Positions 14,285 to 28,756 of a DNA stretch of 64,000 nt are shown here, piece after piece. The position numbers were made by a program, and so were the translations under genes. Position 1 is the stretch's first letter, and each line of letters starts with the position of its first letter. Origin of the DNA: Monarcha castaneiventris obscurior (lineage: Eukaryota; Chordata; Aves; Passeriformes; Monarchidae); contig JAMPIT010000890.1 in assembly GCA_026261815.1 (NCBI GenBank), forward strand, positions 9,516,001-9,580,000, read 5' to 3'. Under the pieces are notes generated by a model. That model saw nothing but the letters and a program-made list of their open reading frames with translations, was not told the DNA's origin and searched no databases.

Positions 14285-14289
<5 letters not shown>

Positions 14290-15312
14290 GGGATTGAAAA
14301 TTCTAGGAACATTTTGGGAGCAGTTTCTGAACATTGACTATGTTCTTCTGAGGAAGAATTCTCTCTTGCATTTGCAATACTGCTTACAGTATTGGGGAAA
14401 AGCAGATCCATAGTACACGTAACAAAAACCTGCTTGCTGTGCTCTAATGTTGGGTGAGGATTCCTAGACAAGCCTCTTCACCTAATTCTATTGAACTCCC
14501 ATGAATTCCTGGACATATTTTTTTGTTTTTCTGAAAATCTTATTTATGTCTCTTTGTGTATGTGGAGGTGGGCAGGAGGAGGGATTTTGGAATAATACAT
14601 GGTTTCGCTCTATCCAATAATCTTTTAGAAAGAACTCAAGTGGGAAATAGCAGTCGGTCCAAAAATTCTGAGTCAAAGTAGTTTATTTCTGTGGTGCATC
14701 CAGGCAATATTTTTCTTCAGGCTTGTTGCTTCATACCCATATTCAGTTATGAAAAAAAAATTTAAAACACATAAAACTGCAGGATAGAAAGAGTATTGTG
14801 GGGAAAGGTGACACTGGAATTGATGTTATCATTATTGTGCTAATACAAGATCCCTTGATGAAGGGTTTATCATGTCTCTTTCGAAGCTGTACTATAAATC
14901 AGCCTCACTCTGAAGAGGTTTGAAAGGGTGTAAGCAAGGATGCTGTACAAAAATTCCTGGGGGATATTTACTAACCTCTTCATCAAGTCATCAATCACTT
15001 CAGCTGGGCCAAACTGACAATGTCTGGAGGTCACTTGGTTAATAAGACAAAATTAACCCTTTCCACCATGTCATACTTTCCAGTCATTAGCACACATATC
15101 AGATTCCTGGCTACCACTTCTTATCTTTAGGAAAACATTCTTAAAGACTTGTACATCATCATGAAAGTAGAAATTATAAATGGTGGCTTGAAAGTCTGGA
15201 ATGAAGAATGATGAATTTCTGTAGCTTGTCATACTTTGTTGTAATTGAACCAGTAATTACAATATTACAACAGTATTTTTATCACAAAATATTTTTGCAA
15301 TAAATTTTTGTA
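14285..15312. other. non-coding DNA, no gene seen
   Basis: Short chance frames only. The flanking sequence of the downstream palindrome is AT-rich and holds no recognisable element. Confidence 0.6.
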
Positions 15313-15353
15313 TTGGCATACCATTGTATTTTGCAAATACAATGGTATGCCAA
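15313..15353. repeat. perfect 19-bp inverted repeat with 3-nt spacer
   Basis: The left arm is ttggcataccattgtattt (15313-15331), the spacer is tgc, and the right arm (15335-15353) is its exact reverse complement. The arms stop matching at 15312 and 15354. A perfect stem of this length in AT-rich neutral DNA is unexpected by chance. It could be a product of template-switch mutation, a very short MITE-like element, or a hairpin in a transcript. A 3-nt loop is short for a microRNA precursor. Confidence 0.97.
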
Positions 15354-18300
15354 GTTGAAAAAGGTGATGTCAAATTTAGGTTAACACTTAACTTTGCTCA
15401 CGTTAGAACTGTTTTGGAAGCCTGAGGATTGTTTTGCAGGAGGCCATGTGTTAATTCACACATTTGAGTGAGAGGCATTTGAGTGGGGAAGTTGCAATAC
15501 GAGTATTGACATATAAAACAGTGGATTTATGGGCCTGAAGTTAAGATAAGCAATATTAAACACCTCACATTCTGCAGTTCAGATAAATAGAGCAATTGCT
15601 GTGTTATCTGTTGCAGATAAGGAGGTCTCTGAGAAATGTATTGTTGCAATCATCTGTATTCAATAGCTTCCAGCTAGATCTGTCCATTTGGCACTGAACC
15701 ATGTAATGCAGTCTGTGGATCTAGAGGGCATGTGAAACTGAGTCACAGTTCTAAAATCTTTCCCACTTTGTCTTAGCTTGGGTCAGCATTTCTTTTAACA
15801 CTGCAGTCTGGTGAAAATGCTCATCTGTTAGTGGGATTACTTAGCTCTGTCAGGGTTAATGTCTTTGTTTTTAAAGGCTTGTTCCCTGAGGTAGACTGTG
15901 GATTAATTTCGTGGCTTCTCACACCACCTGATCTTTAACAGTAATGACTTTCAACTGAACTCTTGCTTCACCAAAACTTCTGTAAAGGAATTCTCTCTTT
16001 TATTATAAAGGGGGCTCTAAGATTCCCACAAAACTGTAGCTTTGATTTTCTTACCAATCATAGTCTGTAAGCCAGTCTCTGCTCTACCCTCTCAAAAAGG
16101 TACATTTTGTTCCTGCACATCCTCTTATGCCTGGAACAAAAACCTCTATTTCAAATATAAGGAGTTCTTATATCAGTCTTCATGTCCTGACCAGCCTAGA
16201 AACACATGGCTTAAGGTAAAAAAGCAAACACCTGTACTTGAGATCAAAGATTTGGGGAGTATCTGTTCTTCCTTTACAAATACTACAAGTACTAGATATA
16301 TAGTTAAAACTAGCCCTAGTTAAAATGAAAGCCTTATGCTAAAAGCTCAGTTCTGACTTGCTGCTGCCCAACTTGCAATCCATTTAGGTGGGTGGAAAGA
16401 TTGTGACTGACTTAATTAGGAAGTTTTAAAACTGAACCATTATTTAATCACAACATCCTAGAAGGATTAAAAAAAGTGAAAAAATATTTAAGGGAAGATG
16501 TTTAAAATACCCTTTAAAGTGTTTTAAAAGTTTTATCATCTAGGTGATACCTCCCTAGGTGAGGAAGACTTAAATTTCTTGGCCTGTTAATTTATGTTTT
16601 TTATTTTTTAATTTCTAATCAACTTCAGTGTCCAAGAATTTCTTAGAGTAAAAGTCCAACCATAGATCTCCAAAACAAGTTCTGATTTGCTGCTGTGTTC
16701 ACACTGACTACCTTCAGGTTTTATTGTATATTATCCAAAATATAAATTTGGTTGAAGAGTGGAAATAGTTATAAACCTTGCTTTATGTAGCACATAAACC
16801 ACCAGCTTCCTTTCCAGTGGATGGGAACACACCTGAGTACGGATAGCCACCAATATCAATAAACTGTTTGCTGCAATAGGTAAGTGGAAGGCATTGGCAT
16901 TTCTAAATGATAATTTAATTTTCCTTTCCTTAGTCCACACAAGACCAAAGAGAGTCCTTCTCCTTTACTCAGATAGCAGATAAGGCTGCAGGCTGTGAGT
17001 AGGATTAATGAAATTTCCTATGTGTCTTCTCTTCCAAGAGCTGCTTCTTATTTATTGTAGTGAACCTGGATATGAAGAAGCCATGTGGAGTGTGCTGAGG
17101 GTGCTGAAGAAAGATGGTCAAACAGTTGGGATGATCAGAAATGTTTATGTTTGCATCAAAGATGTGCATTTCTTAATTGGAGCCTAAACAGTGCAGCATT
17201 TTTGTGGAGATTAATTCACCAAAAAAGAGATTCCTGTAAAGCTCTGGAAGTTCAACACTTAAATGTCACATTATCACCGTATTTCCATTTCCTCAAATGC
17301 AGAATAAGGAGTATCTGAAGCCAAAAACTGAAAACCTTCAAGGAGGACTATAAATTGCTGTCAGCACTGACATCTGCCCAGAGAAAACCATTGTAGTTTT
17401 ACTTTTTAATAATATGTTTCAATTCATACTCAGACCTATTTATATAGGAAGGAAAAAGAATAGTTAAAGAAGCAAAAACTGTGTATATTTATACATACAT
17501 ATATAAAAGAATAGAGATGAAGTTATATATATTTAATTACCTAAATTGAAAAAGGTGTGTGGTATCCATTTTACTGATAGAAACTAGCTGAAGTAGATGA
17601 AACCACAGTTGTCTGGAAGAGGCCATTTTTCATCTAAATAAGAATTTTCTACATATGATGAAAGAAGGAATAGAGTTTGATTCCCAGATAGAATAAAAAA
17701 TCTTTTGGAATCAAGTTAGTAATCTCTTTACTGCAGGATTGTGGATGTTCTTCCCTGTTGACAGAGATTCAAAGAAAATCTCAGGAGTGGTGATGCTCAT
17801 GCAACTTTGTTCTAAGTTTGCTACACATCCTTTTACCATGTTTCTCCTCTCCTCTGAAATCTCACTCTTGTCTTTTACTTACAATTTTGCAGCCTTTAGT
17901 AGAAAAAGTTCCCCAGACTTAGTGGATAAGCAATACCATCATTCAGTTATAGATACTAGCACTGGTTTTAATACTGTTTAATGATATATAGCCCTGCAAA
18001 CCAACAGAAATCCTGGAAACTATCCTGATTTCTCTCTCCTCTTCCATACCACTGCTTGAACTGTACTTCATGAAATGTGTTGAACTTTCCTGTGCTAGCT
18101 TAACAAATCTAACTTAGATAGGTTATTCAGAAACAAGGGTGTACACTAAAGTTTCACTCCTGCAACTTTTAATTGTTTTTGAATCACACAGTTGCAATAT
18201 CCAATGTGCAAAAAAAAGTGGTAGTTGCAGTAGGAACCTACAGAAAATAATGGATCAATGTTCCTCAAGAAAACAGGACCTGAATCTGACCTTCTTGAAA

Positions 18301-21300
18301 TAATTTGAAGTTTTGCAATTATTAAAAAAAAAAAAATCGTTGAGGTTGATGGTGAATAACTTGGAACAGGCTTTAAAATATTGTAGTGGTACAGCGTTGG
18401 TGACTGGTAATCTTCCCCTATTCCTCACAGCATTCTGATTATTTCTGTATCTGGTTTTGATTTTTTGTTCCATTTTTAATGTAGCTAAAGCATCACATTT
18501 CAGTCAATTACAAGAGTATGCATTTTGTTTCCTTCTAATGGTTTCTCATATCTTTCCAGTGCACAGTAGCTATATGATATCTCTTAATTGCTCGAGGTTA
18601 TAAACATACAATACCAAGACAGACAGGCAGAACTTCACATTAGAAATCTGAATTGCACACGTCCACATGAAACAGCCTAGAAAAGACAGATCTTACTTCT
18701 AAGATGCATCAGAGTTGTCCTCTACCTCTTCTTTGTTCTGTTAAGACTTTTATATGTTGATAATGCAGAGATGCAGAAAAATTGGAAGAGATCAATTAAT
18801 TTCGTAGTCACGATTCACCATTTCTTTCAATCTTTCATATTTTGCAGATGTAAAAATGGGTTTAACTCCTGTTTTACATATGAGGTCATGTTTAATGTTC
18901 AGCGAAATGAATAAAAGTCTTCATATTAGTTTCAATACACATTGGATCACAATATCAGACATTTGACACATGACATTCAAAATGGCTCATATGTGATTGC
19001 ATGCTAGAATAAAATTATGAAAATTATCATACCTTCTGCCAGAAGCATCAGGAAAAACAAAAAAAAACCAAACTAGCAGACATGCTTTTTTATTGCACAT
19101 ATGATTTTAAATGCTACGAATTACAACAACCTTGAAGGTTGTGCTCTTGGAAATAATTAAAATGTTCAGAGAAATGCTAAACTTCAAAAGCACCATATTT
19201 TCAGGGAAAATAATTAGTATGTGTACACCACATATACCACAGTATAGTCTTAGACAACAAGAATATCTCAAAACATTAAATAAGTAACTTTTACAGGAGA
19301 TTAAACATTCCAATTATTGTAATTTTGGGTTGCACTCAGTGATGTTCTGTTTATTTTGCATATGTCTTATGGGGAGCTCAAGGTCTTAAAAGGAGAATAA
19401 AATTTTGAATCATAAGTTATGACCACTAGAAATATGTATTTATTCCTTTGGTATTTAAAAACATCAAAGATTTCCTTTTGCAGTGACATATTATAATGAT
19501 GTCTAGATCTTAAAAAAAGACCATGATATTAATTAGGCAGAAGGCTGGTTCAATAGATGAACTGTTGATAAAATGTCATTCTCACACAGCAAGTAATTTT
19601 TCTTAAGATATTAGGAGTCACTAATGCCTCAGGTGTTTGCTCATGGAGGCATAACTCTAAAATAATCTGAAGCACTACAAGTTTTTTATTGCTAATCTGT
19701 GAAACATGAGAACTGACCAGCTCATTAATTACTGTAATTCACTGGCTGCACTCAAGAATTATGACAGGTTTTTAGACTTCAAAACATTTTGAGTAAATGC
19801 AACTTGATATATAAAAAGACCTTGAAATGGACAATCCTGTAGAAAAAAGATATTACAGACAGCCTGCTCACTTGATGGACATAGTACTGTGTATAATGAG
19901 CCTTCGCAAATATTCTTTATCCAGCAATGTCTAAAGGGGCTCAGTTTAAGAAGTAGCCCGGTGTTGAACAAATTTGGCAAATGTATGAAATATGAATTAG
20001 TTGTGATGGTTTCTGGTTTGATTTCTACTAACATTTGCAGAGGCAAGGAATCCCTTTAGAAATAGTGGAGGAAGAAATGGGAATAGGTGATTTAGAAGCA
20101 GGTTTGGTCTGAGGTAGACATACATGGAAAGATTAGTTTGAGGGAGTGGAGAGGCTGTCCTTTTGCTGTTCTTTTGGAATTACCACTATTTTCCTCATTT
20201 GCTGCCTATTGGCAATACTACAGGGAACGGGCTGCTCTTCCACAGGGAATCTCTTCCATGGCCACCAGACCCTGACCAAATATCACCTTGTAACCTCTGA
20301 GTAGTTTTCCTCTTGCACTGAGCAAGGATTGCTCAAACACCAGCACTGTGCCAAGCACCACCCCACACAGGAGATGAAAATGCAGGTGTCTGTGCAGTAG
20401 CTCTCAGCAAAGAAGGTTTTCCAGCCTCTGAAAATTATTTGAGCTGGCACTGTTAAAAAAAGCAAACCTATCACTGTTTTTTGTCAGTTCTTGACCTAGT
20501 TTCAAGTCTAAAACAAATGCTTGTTTTAGTCTGGTAGGCAGAAAGAGAAAGTTATTCAAGTGTTTTAAAACCTAAAAGAAGAACAAATAAAATTCAATTA
20601 AAAAAATCATCTGGGATGCGAAGAAAAAAGACTTCCACTTTACTTAAACTTTATTTGCCTTAGAAGAGAGGAAAATTCCTGTTCCACTGCAGACAAGTGG
20701 GATGTTCTTCTCCATTCTCATTTATCTCAAATGCCAGAAAGAGTGGGATTACTGAGAGGTAAATAGGTGTATTGGAAGAAAAAGAATATAAAAGATGAAA
20801 AATGACGTAAAGAAACAGACAAGTCAAAAGTTAATATGCAAATGTTGCTTCTGTACAGTTTCACTATTGAAAAATTTTGTCATTCATTTGCGAAGTATCA
20901 CAGATTCTTCAGTCCTCATTTGGAATTTATGAATTATTCTAATTTCCTCCTGTATGAATTTATTATAATACTCAGTCCTTTCAGAACTTTTACAGTACTT
21001 GATCTCTTTGGAATGCTACAAAGCTTAGTCTTAATTATTGATTTGTGGGATAGAAATGCATTTTTAAGAACACTTGCAACATCCTTATAGTGTATTTTCC
21101 TCCAAATCATAGACATGTACGTTTGTCCCACCTTCTACTTTAGTGGGGTTTTCATTCCTTTTAACTGGATGGAGTGAACCTGCATTTTGCCTGGTTAGAT
21201 TTTCTCTTCCTCCCCTATTGTATTGCACCTATAGGTGTGCCCATCAGGAGGGGGTAGCTAGGAGATACATTATCTATGCTTTGTAAGTCTTTTATTTCTG

Positions 21301-24300
21301 CTCAGTGTCGGGTTTTAACTTCTGTGTGATGCTGAGCTGCAAGCACAGTGTGAATTTAGTCCTACCTGAGACAGGCACAGGGTCTCCTGATCAGTGAGGG
21401 TGTGGAGGCTGCCATCCAGTCTTTGCCAGAAGCGGAGCTTAGCTTTGGTTTCAGTCCCACTGGGAAAGAATAAGAGATGACAATTTCTTTAGAAGACGCT
21501 GTATGATTTGGAGTTGAATAGTTATCCTTTAGAGTACACTGAATAAATAACTTTTTGTTACAATGAATAAAAAGAATGGAAGGAAAAATGACCTTAACTG
21601 AAAAATTGTAAGGCAGCATATCTACATTTCTCTCTTTTAATTTTATCAGAGGCCTGAAGCTTCAATGTTGCTAAGACTAGTCTGGCGCTGAGCGTTAATT
21701 ATCTTCAATTTGAAAATTTTAATTAATTGTTATTCCTAAAAGAATTCGCAGATTTTGGATTCGTTCTGTATTAAATTCATTTCCTAGTGAGTCAGTGTGG
21801 TAATTTTGGGAAGGATGCATTGCAATTTTCATGTGTACCAGAATATAGACACACTAACTGCAGCTCAGAAACAAGTTAGTTATAGAGCTATCCACAACTT
21901 TCCTCTACTCTGTATGTGTTTAAAGAGAAAGAGATGATAAATTCATAAATCTATTCTTAATGTTATCTTTTTGAAGACAACTTTCTAATATACTTGGTAA
22001 ACAAATAAGCTTTTTCCTATTTTCTGTGATTGCCAGATGCTTGCCCCTAACTTCCAAAGATACATATAGCCCTTTTATTCCCCTGTACATTCACGTGTAT
22101 CTGGATAAAAGCTGTTTTCTAGCTGTAAATGCATTGTCCATATGGCTAAAAAGCTGTTAAATGTCTGGAAGATTATCCAGAGCATCAGTGCAGTTAAGCT
22201 TTATGTTCAATGAAGTGTCATTATTTTTTTCAGGATAGTAAAAATCAAGGAATATTAAATGGAAACAGATAAAAAGGTGTTATTACAACAGCCCCTTAAT
22301 TAGTCAGTTTGATTTCCCTTTTGATCTTTTCAATTAGCCAATAAACTGTCTTTTAAGTTAAGTTGTTGGGCAAGTACATCATGGAAAATCAGTTATTTGA
22401 AAGGATTTTAACAAACTCTCATCCATTTTTACAAATGTAAATGTACTGTAACCCTTAGCCAACTGACTAAGTAGCCATCTGCTGTATAGATGATCACTCT
22501 GATTATGTGCAAAGACAGCAGGTCTCTACTGTAGGCTTTATTTTATTTATAAGGCTATATACATTGGCTTCCATTCTAATTAGATTTTGCACAGCTATAG
22601 TAATGTAGGAGGTACTTTAATAAATGCTCAACAGTATCTATGACTCTGCCAACTTGGCTTAATATAATGAGATGTCCTTTACAGAAGTGCTCCAGAAGGG
22701 GTTGTAAAGGGATTGTAAAGGGATTGTTTACCACTTGGTCTTACAAGGAGTTAACCAGGATTCTGTAACAGCAGAGGTTTGTAGATGAAAATCACAGGCT
22801 GAATTTCAACTTATACTGCTCTATAAAACTCACGTAAAACGAACCTGTGCTGATACATGGCTTTACATATTAATCATCCTTGCACAGAACTTCTTTTCTC
22901 AGATAACACCATCTCAGATTTATTGCAATAGGGCCCTAAAACATATTTTTGAATGTGCAACTAATAGCTCCAGGACTGTTTCAACCCTTTTGTTGCTCTG
23001 GAGGTATGTGATTCAAGTCTCCAGAAATCACAACTGCAAGACACAGTAGCAGGGAAAGCAGTTTTGGTGAATATACACTGAAATTGTAATGATTGTTCTG
23101 TGTCAAAGCCAATAAGCCTGGACTTCTTGTTTCTGTTAGCTGGCTTTCATGCTAGAAATTCTGATTCTTAATGAGAACAATCCATCCATTAACTGGAGTA
23201 ATTATACAGTTTTGAAACCCCCTATCAAAGAGATTAGTTGTTAAAGAGGCTGAGGACCTCCATGCCAGTTTCATTAGATGGAAAATTTTCCAGAATGTTT
23301 TTTATTTCACTGCAAGTCCTGCTTGTAATTTTTTCTAAATGTCATTGAAAATTTCAGTGAGAGCAACAGTGTGCTTCTCAGTGGGAAGTAGAAAATGCAG
23401 TTGCACATAAAATTGGGTAACTGACCAGACGGAGTGACACATCCAAAAGAAAAACTGTGTTGCGATTTTTAGCTTTTTATGTCCTATTTGTTTCAGTAAG
23501 TAAAGGTGAAATTTTCTAGTGTGCTAAAGAAAGGCAGTGCCACATCCACAGTGAGATTTTATTGAACAAATACTTAATAATAATTCATCACAAAGGCATT
23601 TTTGGCAATAATAAAACCCATTCATATAATTAAAAGTGCTATTTTCCCCTTACTTACAGAAAAAAAAAGGTCAAAGGAAAATATGTGCAAGCCTAGAAAT
23701 AAGAGGTAGATAACAAACACAATCAAATCTCCAGTCTGAATAATACTAGTCAAGTTGAACATGCCTAGGTATTAGGTAATAGCTTTAATTTGCATTAAAA
23801 TAGGTTTAAAAACTGCATTACAGAACTACTACAGGATAATGTCATGTAGACTGTCAAACAGGGAATAAAAATGTTTAGGACATTTACTACTTAGTTATAA
23901 CTAGCTAAATGGCAGCATCTTTAGCTTGCCAAGAGGGAAGCAGCACCACACACATGTGATACAGCATGATAGAGTGTAATCATAGCTGAGACAAAATGTA
24001 AGCCTCTTAAAGTAACAAATACCTGATTGCTTTAGCACCGCTGCCAAAAATAAAGTCAGTGTGGGCTGCTGGGTAATCTGGATGTGCAAGCAACGAGAAA
24101 AGGAATGAAAAAAATGGCTTAACTATTCAAAGTCATGCCACATTATTAAATTTTAAAAAACATTATATTGATTCAAATAATTTCTCCCTTCACTTTTCAT
24201 TGTCTTGCCTTTCAAAACTATAATTTTGTGATAATCTTCCCAATCAAATTACTTCTTTGTGTAATTATGCCTTTTCCACTGTCAGAGTTTGACAGCTTCT

Positions 24301-24901
24301 CTCTAGAGTGATGCATTATGTTGGGGTGATATGGAGAGGGAGAGCCTGCTGAGCTCTTCCGTGTGGTGACAGATTTGGTGCAGCACAATGGCAGCGTGTA
24401 GGGTGCAGTCCATGGCCTCAGAACCTCACAGCCTGCTCTAAGGCAACCACTTCATTTTGCTGCTCTATTAGCTCAATAGGCAGGTTGAGGCTGGGGAAGG
24501 AAAGAGCTGGAGAAGTAAGAGCAGTCCTTTATGCTCAAACAGCCTTCCAGGAGAGAAGTATTTCCCTGGAGATATTTTTCTTTACATTCTTTAGTTTAAT
24601 TGTTCCTGTAAGTCACCAACAGACGGTCTCTACTTACAGAGAACATCTCTGTCTTCTCTTGTTTTTTCCCCCCTAAATCTGTGTCCTCACTTTCTAACTC
24701 AGATACCTCTTCAGTTATAAATGCTACCATGCATTGCAATGAGGCAATTGAAAGTAACATCTAATATTTAACTGCTTTCTGGGAATAGGCAGAAAATTAA
24801 TAGGGTAAGTGAGTGAGTATGCTTCAAAGAACAAAAGAGGGAAATAACATTTTCCAAATCCCAGAAGCTGAGTGCAATTGCTTATATTATTTCAGCTGAA
24901 T
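15354..24901. other. AT-rich, repeat-poor non-coding DNA, no gene seen
   Basis: Nearly 10 kb without a recognised repeat. A short 11-bp tandem repeat (ttgtaaaggga, about 2.4 copies) lies at 22702-22727. The stretch 22100-22700 reads as complex, non-repetitive sequence with several homeodomain-type TTAATTAG/CAATTAG words near 22296-22345. That would be compatible with a conserved non-coding element, but conservation cannot be seen from one sequence. All frames are under 100 codons and unrecognised. Confidence 0.5.
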
Positions 24902-24923
24902 GGGAGTGGGGTGGGGTGGCGGG
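24902..24923 (+). other. G-quadruplex motif
   Basis: Four G-runs sit at 24902-24904, 24908-24911, 24913-24916 and 24921-24923, with loops agt, t and tggc. This fits the canonical G3+N1-7 pattern on the plus strand. It is followed by a TG-rich stretch to about 24945. It is a structural prediction only. Confidence 0.75.
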
Positions 24924-27900
24924 TGGTCTGTGTGTTTGTGTATGTAATTGCATCAGTGCTATTAAGTGCTTATGATTCATTTTTTCTGTTTACTGATGTG
25001 TCTCTAAACCTAGCATAATTAACTCCACCTCTGACATGAAACTCAAAAATTCTTTGGAAAGATACACTCAAATGTGGGCAGCATGCTCTCATCTTTCAGA
25101 GACAGGAAATATTATAATAAACAGATTTCATCTGTGAATCTTTAGGGTGACAAAAGCAGAGATTTTGTATGACCATTAGAAAACCCTTTGTGTATTCCAT
25201 AAGCAGCAAGAACCATTGTGCTGCAGGCTGGATTTTTAGAAGTGTTCAAAACAGAACTTTCATTGAAGTTGGTGGGAGTTGAAAGCATTTAGACTTTCTG
25301 AAAACTGGCCCTGGGGCTTTATTCTTGGAAAGTAACAGGAAAACTGAGAGAAAATGAAGCTCCTCATATAATACAAACACAGGATATTTTTTTCAGAATA
25401 GAATGTGTTAATTTTCTGCCATGTCTTGTTATTATCAATGGAAATCTAACACGTGAATCAAACATTCAAGCCATGTGTTCAGTTACTTTATAAAAACGGT
25501 TCACGATGGCTCTCTTTACAGTGACGTTATCAATGCACAAATAGAGAGCTGGTTGAAAACCACTGAAGGATTTGGCACTTGATTATCAAACCAGTCTTTG
25601 CAAATGACAGCCTGAGACATGAAGCACAGCCTTAAGAGGCTCTGAGGAATGACGGTAAAATTCCCCATTGGAATTATTTAATGAATTGCTGAAATGAAGC
25701 AAATTCTAAAGGAGTGGAAAACTATTGACTGTCTACGATAAAATACTTTCAGTGAGAATCCCAGTGACTTTTTCTTGCACTTTTAAGGTATTTAAAGCTA
25801 GATTTTTGTCCAAACTCAATTGGTTTATGCTAAAAAATATTGAAGATTCATGGGGCTACAACATTAGTAAAATATAGGGTCAAAATATTTTTGTATACTG
25901 GAAATTATATTAGAAACAACTACTGTAAGCTTGAAGTTTTAAAGTACTATTCTTACTGACTATTTCCCTTTAGTATAGAAAATGTCCCAAGTGTCAGGTA
26001 GTAAGTGGATACGTCCGAGCAGACCTTAGAATTTCAGCTGTAAAACATGTTTGGGTTTTAAAGCCAACTGGGTGTGGAACACCAAGGAACACCCAATCTA
26101 CTAACATTACCGAGATGGACGTGAATGTATAAACTGGTTGGGATTTTCTGTCCTCATGTTCTTTGATTCTCTGCTTGCTGTTAAAAAGAGAAAAAGAACG
26201 AATTGAAGAGAACATGAATATTACAGGAAAATTGAAATTCCTGATATATGGCAATGTTCAAGGCAAGAAAATAGCCCTCTATGCATTCTGGTGATTTCAA
26301 AGCCATTTTGGAGATCACTGATTACTTCTGTTGATTTAGGACATATGTGTTACTGAATTTTGCTGTTTACTATAGCAGAAAATATTATACATTGGATAAA
26401 AATCAATATAAATAATAAAAAGAAACCCACAACCTTTTCCTCTTTTTAACTTGTGTGTCAGTAATTGATAGGATAAGTCTGTGGCAGATTTTTGTCTTAA
26501 GACAAAGTTTCATTCACTTAGAATCTAAACATTGTTTCTGAGGCTTCTTAGCTACCTAAAACTTCTGAAGTGAATGTGCTGTCCTTGATGTACTTGTAGT
26601 CCTTGGCAAACATCCTGGATAGATTCTGGGAAAATGTGATTGCACTTCACAAAGTCAAATATGCATATAAAGGGTATTAATAACTACACATTTGGGAACA
26701 TTCTGACAAATATATTGGTTTAAGCGTATTCTCAATTCTGAGATAATGTTAAAAACATAATTTTGAACCCATTCGTGGATTATATAAAAAAGAAAAATAT
26801 ACCATGATAATAGAAAATGTGATACTTCTCAGCTATGGCTTTTATGAGTCACTGCTGAGAAAATAGATAATGATTTCTATCTCCAAGGTGCAGAGATTTG
26901 TCCACAAGAAAGGGAACTCATTTACATGTTCATCTGTAAAACAGAAAAATAGCAGTGTCTAACCATGCAGTGATCTGTTCACTTAAATGAAAGATTTGCA
27001 CATTTAAATAACAAGAATTTTAATTTTTGCTTCCTTATCTCAGTTTGACGATAAGTATATCTGAACTATAACATTTCAATTATAATGATGACACCTCATG
27101 ATTTCCTTACTTTGACCCAGAATGTCATTCAACAAAAGACTTGATAGGTCATTCTCCCAGAATAAAGAACAGAGTTGATTCTCAGTAATACATACTTATA
27201 CTGATTAAGTAAAATGAATGTAAAAAAGTTGTCATGAAAACAATCTGTGATTGAATCTCTCAGCTCTGCATTTTCTCTTCAGTCTCATATTCCTTTTTTT
27301 CTTGTTACAAATCATTTTGCTTGCCAAACACGTCAACCATAAGCATCTTAGGGCAGCTTAATAATGGAATGGAAGCCTTACTTTCTGTAAAGATAGATCA
27401 GTGAAAAGGAGACTAAAATTTGCAGAAATGGGGGCCTTGACCCTCACCTTGGTCTCATGTAGCTCATTATCATAGAGTTTCAGTTAGTGCCATCAATAAT
27501 CTTTCTACTGTCCTTCCAATGTTGAGGGAATTATGTTCCCAAATCAGCAATTTCTTTTGGACAGCATTACCAAGCTTTTCTCATCCATGTAACATTTTAT
27601 ATAGTCTCTTTAGGATCATCTATTAATGGAAAGTGGCTGGCACAATGATGCATCAGATGTAACAAGACTAATAGCTATTCCTTCACATCTTTTTCTTTAA
27701 AGCCCTTTTATGTTTTGGCACAGCAGTCAGGTGATTTTCGAGTGAAGATGCGATGGATTGGTGGAAATTCTACCTGATGTAGCATATATAATCTACCTTT
27801 TTCTCTGTAAACATAAATTAATATTAAAAAGCTGTAGGTTTTCATTTTCCTTTTTGTATAAGTATTTCATTTTGGATAATGTATAGACTTGCATTACCAC

Positions 27901-28756
27901 TGTTACACAAATAAATGATAAGTCACAAGTAACATGCCTCAATTATTTAAGCTTTTGTAAAACCCTTACCAAAGAATTTCCAGATGACTTATATTGTATT
28001 AAATTGTCTCAGTAGTTGCTCATCTGTTACTGATAAGGGAGGCACAAAATAAATCATAGCAATATGATTTGGATAAAATTTTCTAATGCACTGAAATGGT
28101 AGAAGATCTAATTCTAGGGGCCTTGAGCTATGTGGCTATGCTGTCAGACATTGACTAGAATGTAAATGCAGATTCCAGTAGGATTTAGGACTTTTCTTCT
28201 TACAAGCATCTGGAATTTCTGTGATCATTTCTCTTCAATTTTTAAACATCTAAATATTTTCATAAGTTCTGGACTGTAGGAATCAAAGTGTAAAAAACCA
28301 TAAAGATCTGCAGTATTGAAGAGTATAGAGTTTGATTCAATTGGAATTTAAGGACCAGGATTTATGATTAAAATATTTCAGATATCTAAAACCCTGAAAA
28401 TGTAAGGGCAAGAATTTCCCCAAGTTCCTAATGTTCTGAATGCACAGATGATCTCAATCTTATACTGAGAAGATAAGGTCTTATCTTTTTCTTAAGCAGT
28501 CTTATTTCTTTATCTGCATGATATCAAGGTACCTAAAACATAAATCCATTTATTCCCTCAGATTTTAGTTCAGGCTGCATTTCCTTTGGTTGTTTACAGT
28601 CTCCTTTCATAGTAAAGCTATCACAGATCCTGATTACAAGAGTATGTTTTATTTATTTATAAGCTTTCAAAAGCTGCTCATCGTTATTTTTCTCATCTCA
28701 TTTTGGCATTAATGAGTGCTGCTTTAATATACTCTGGAAAGGGAGTAGAAAAATAT
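24924..28756. other. AT-rich non-coding DNA, no gene seen
   Basis: Unique sequence. The only frame above 80 codons is at 25994-26254 (minus) and has no recognisable domain. No repeat family was recognised. Confidence 0.6.
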
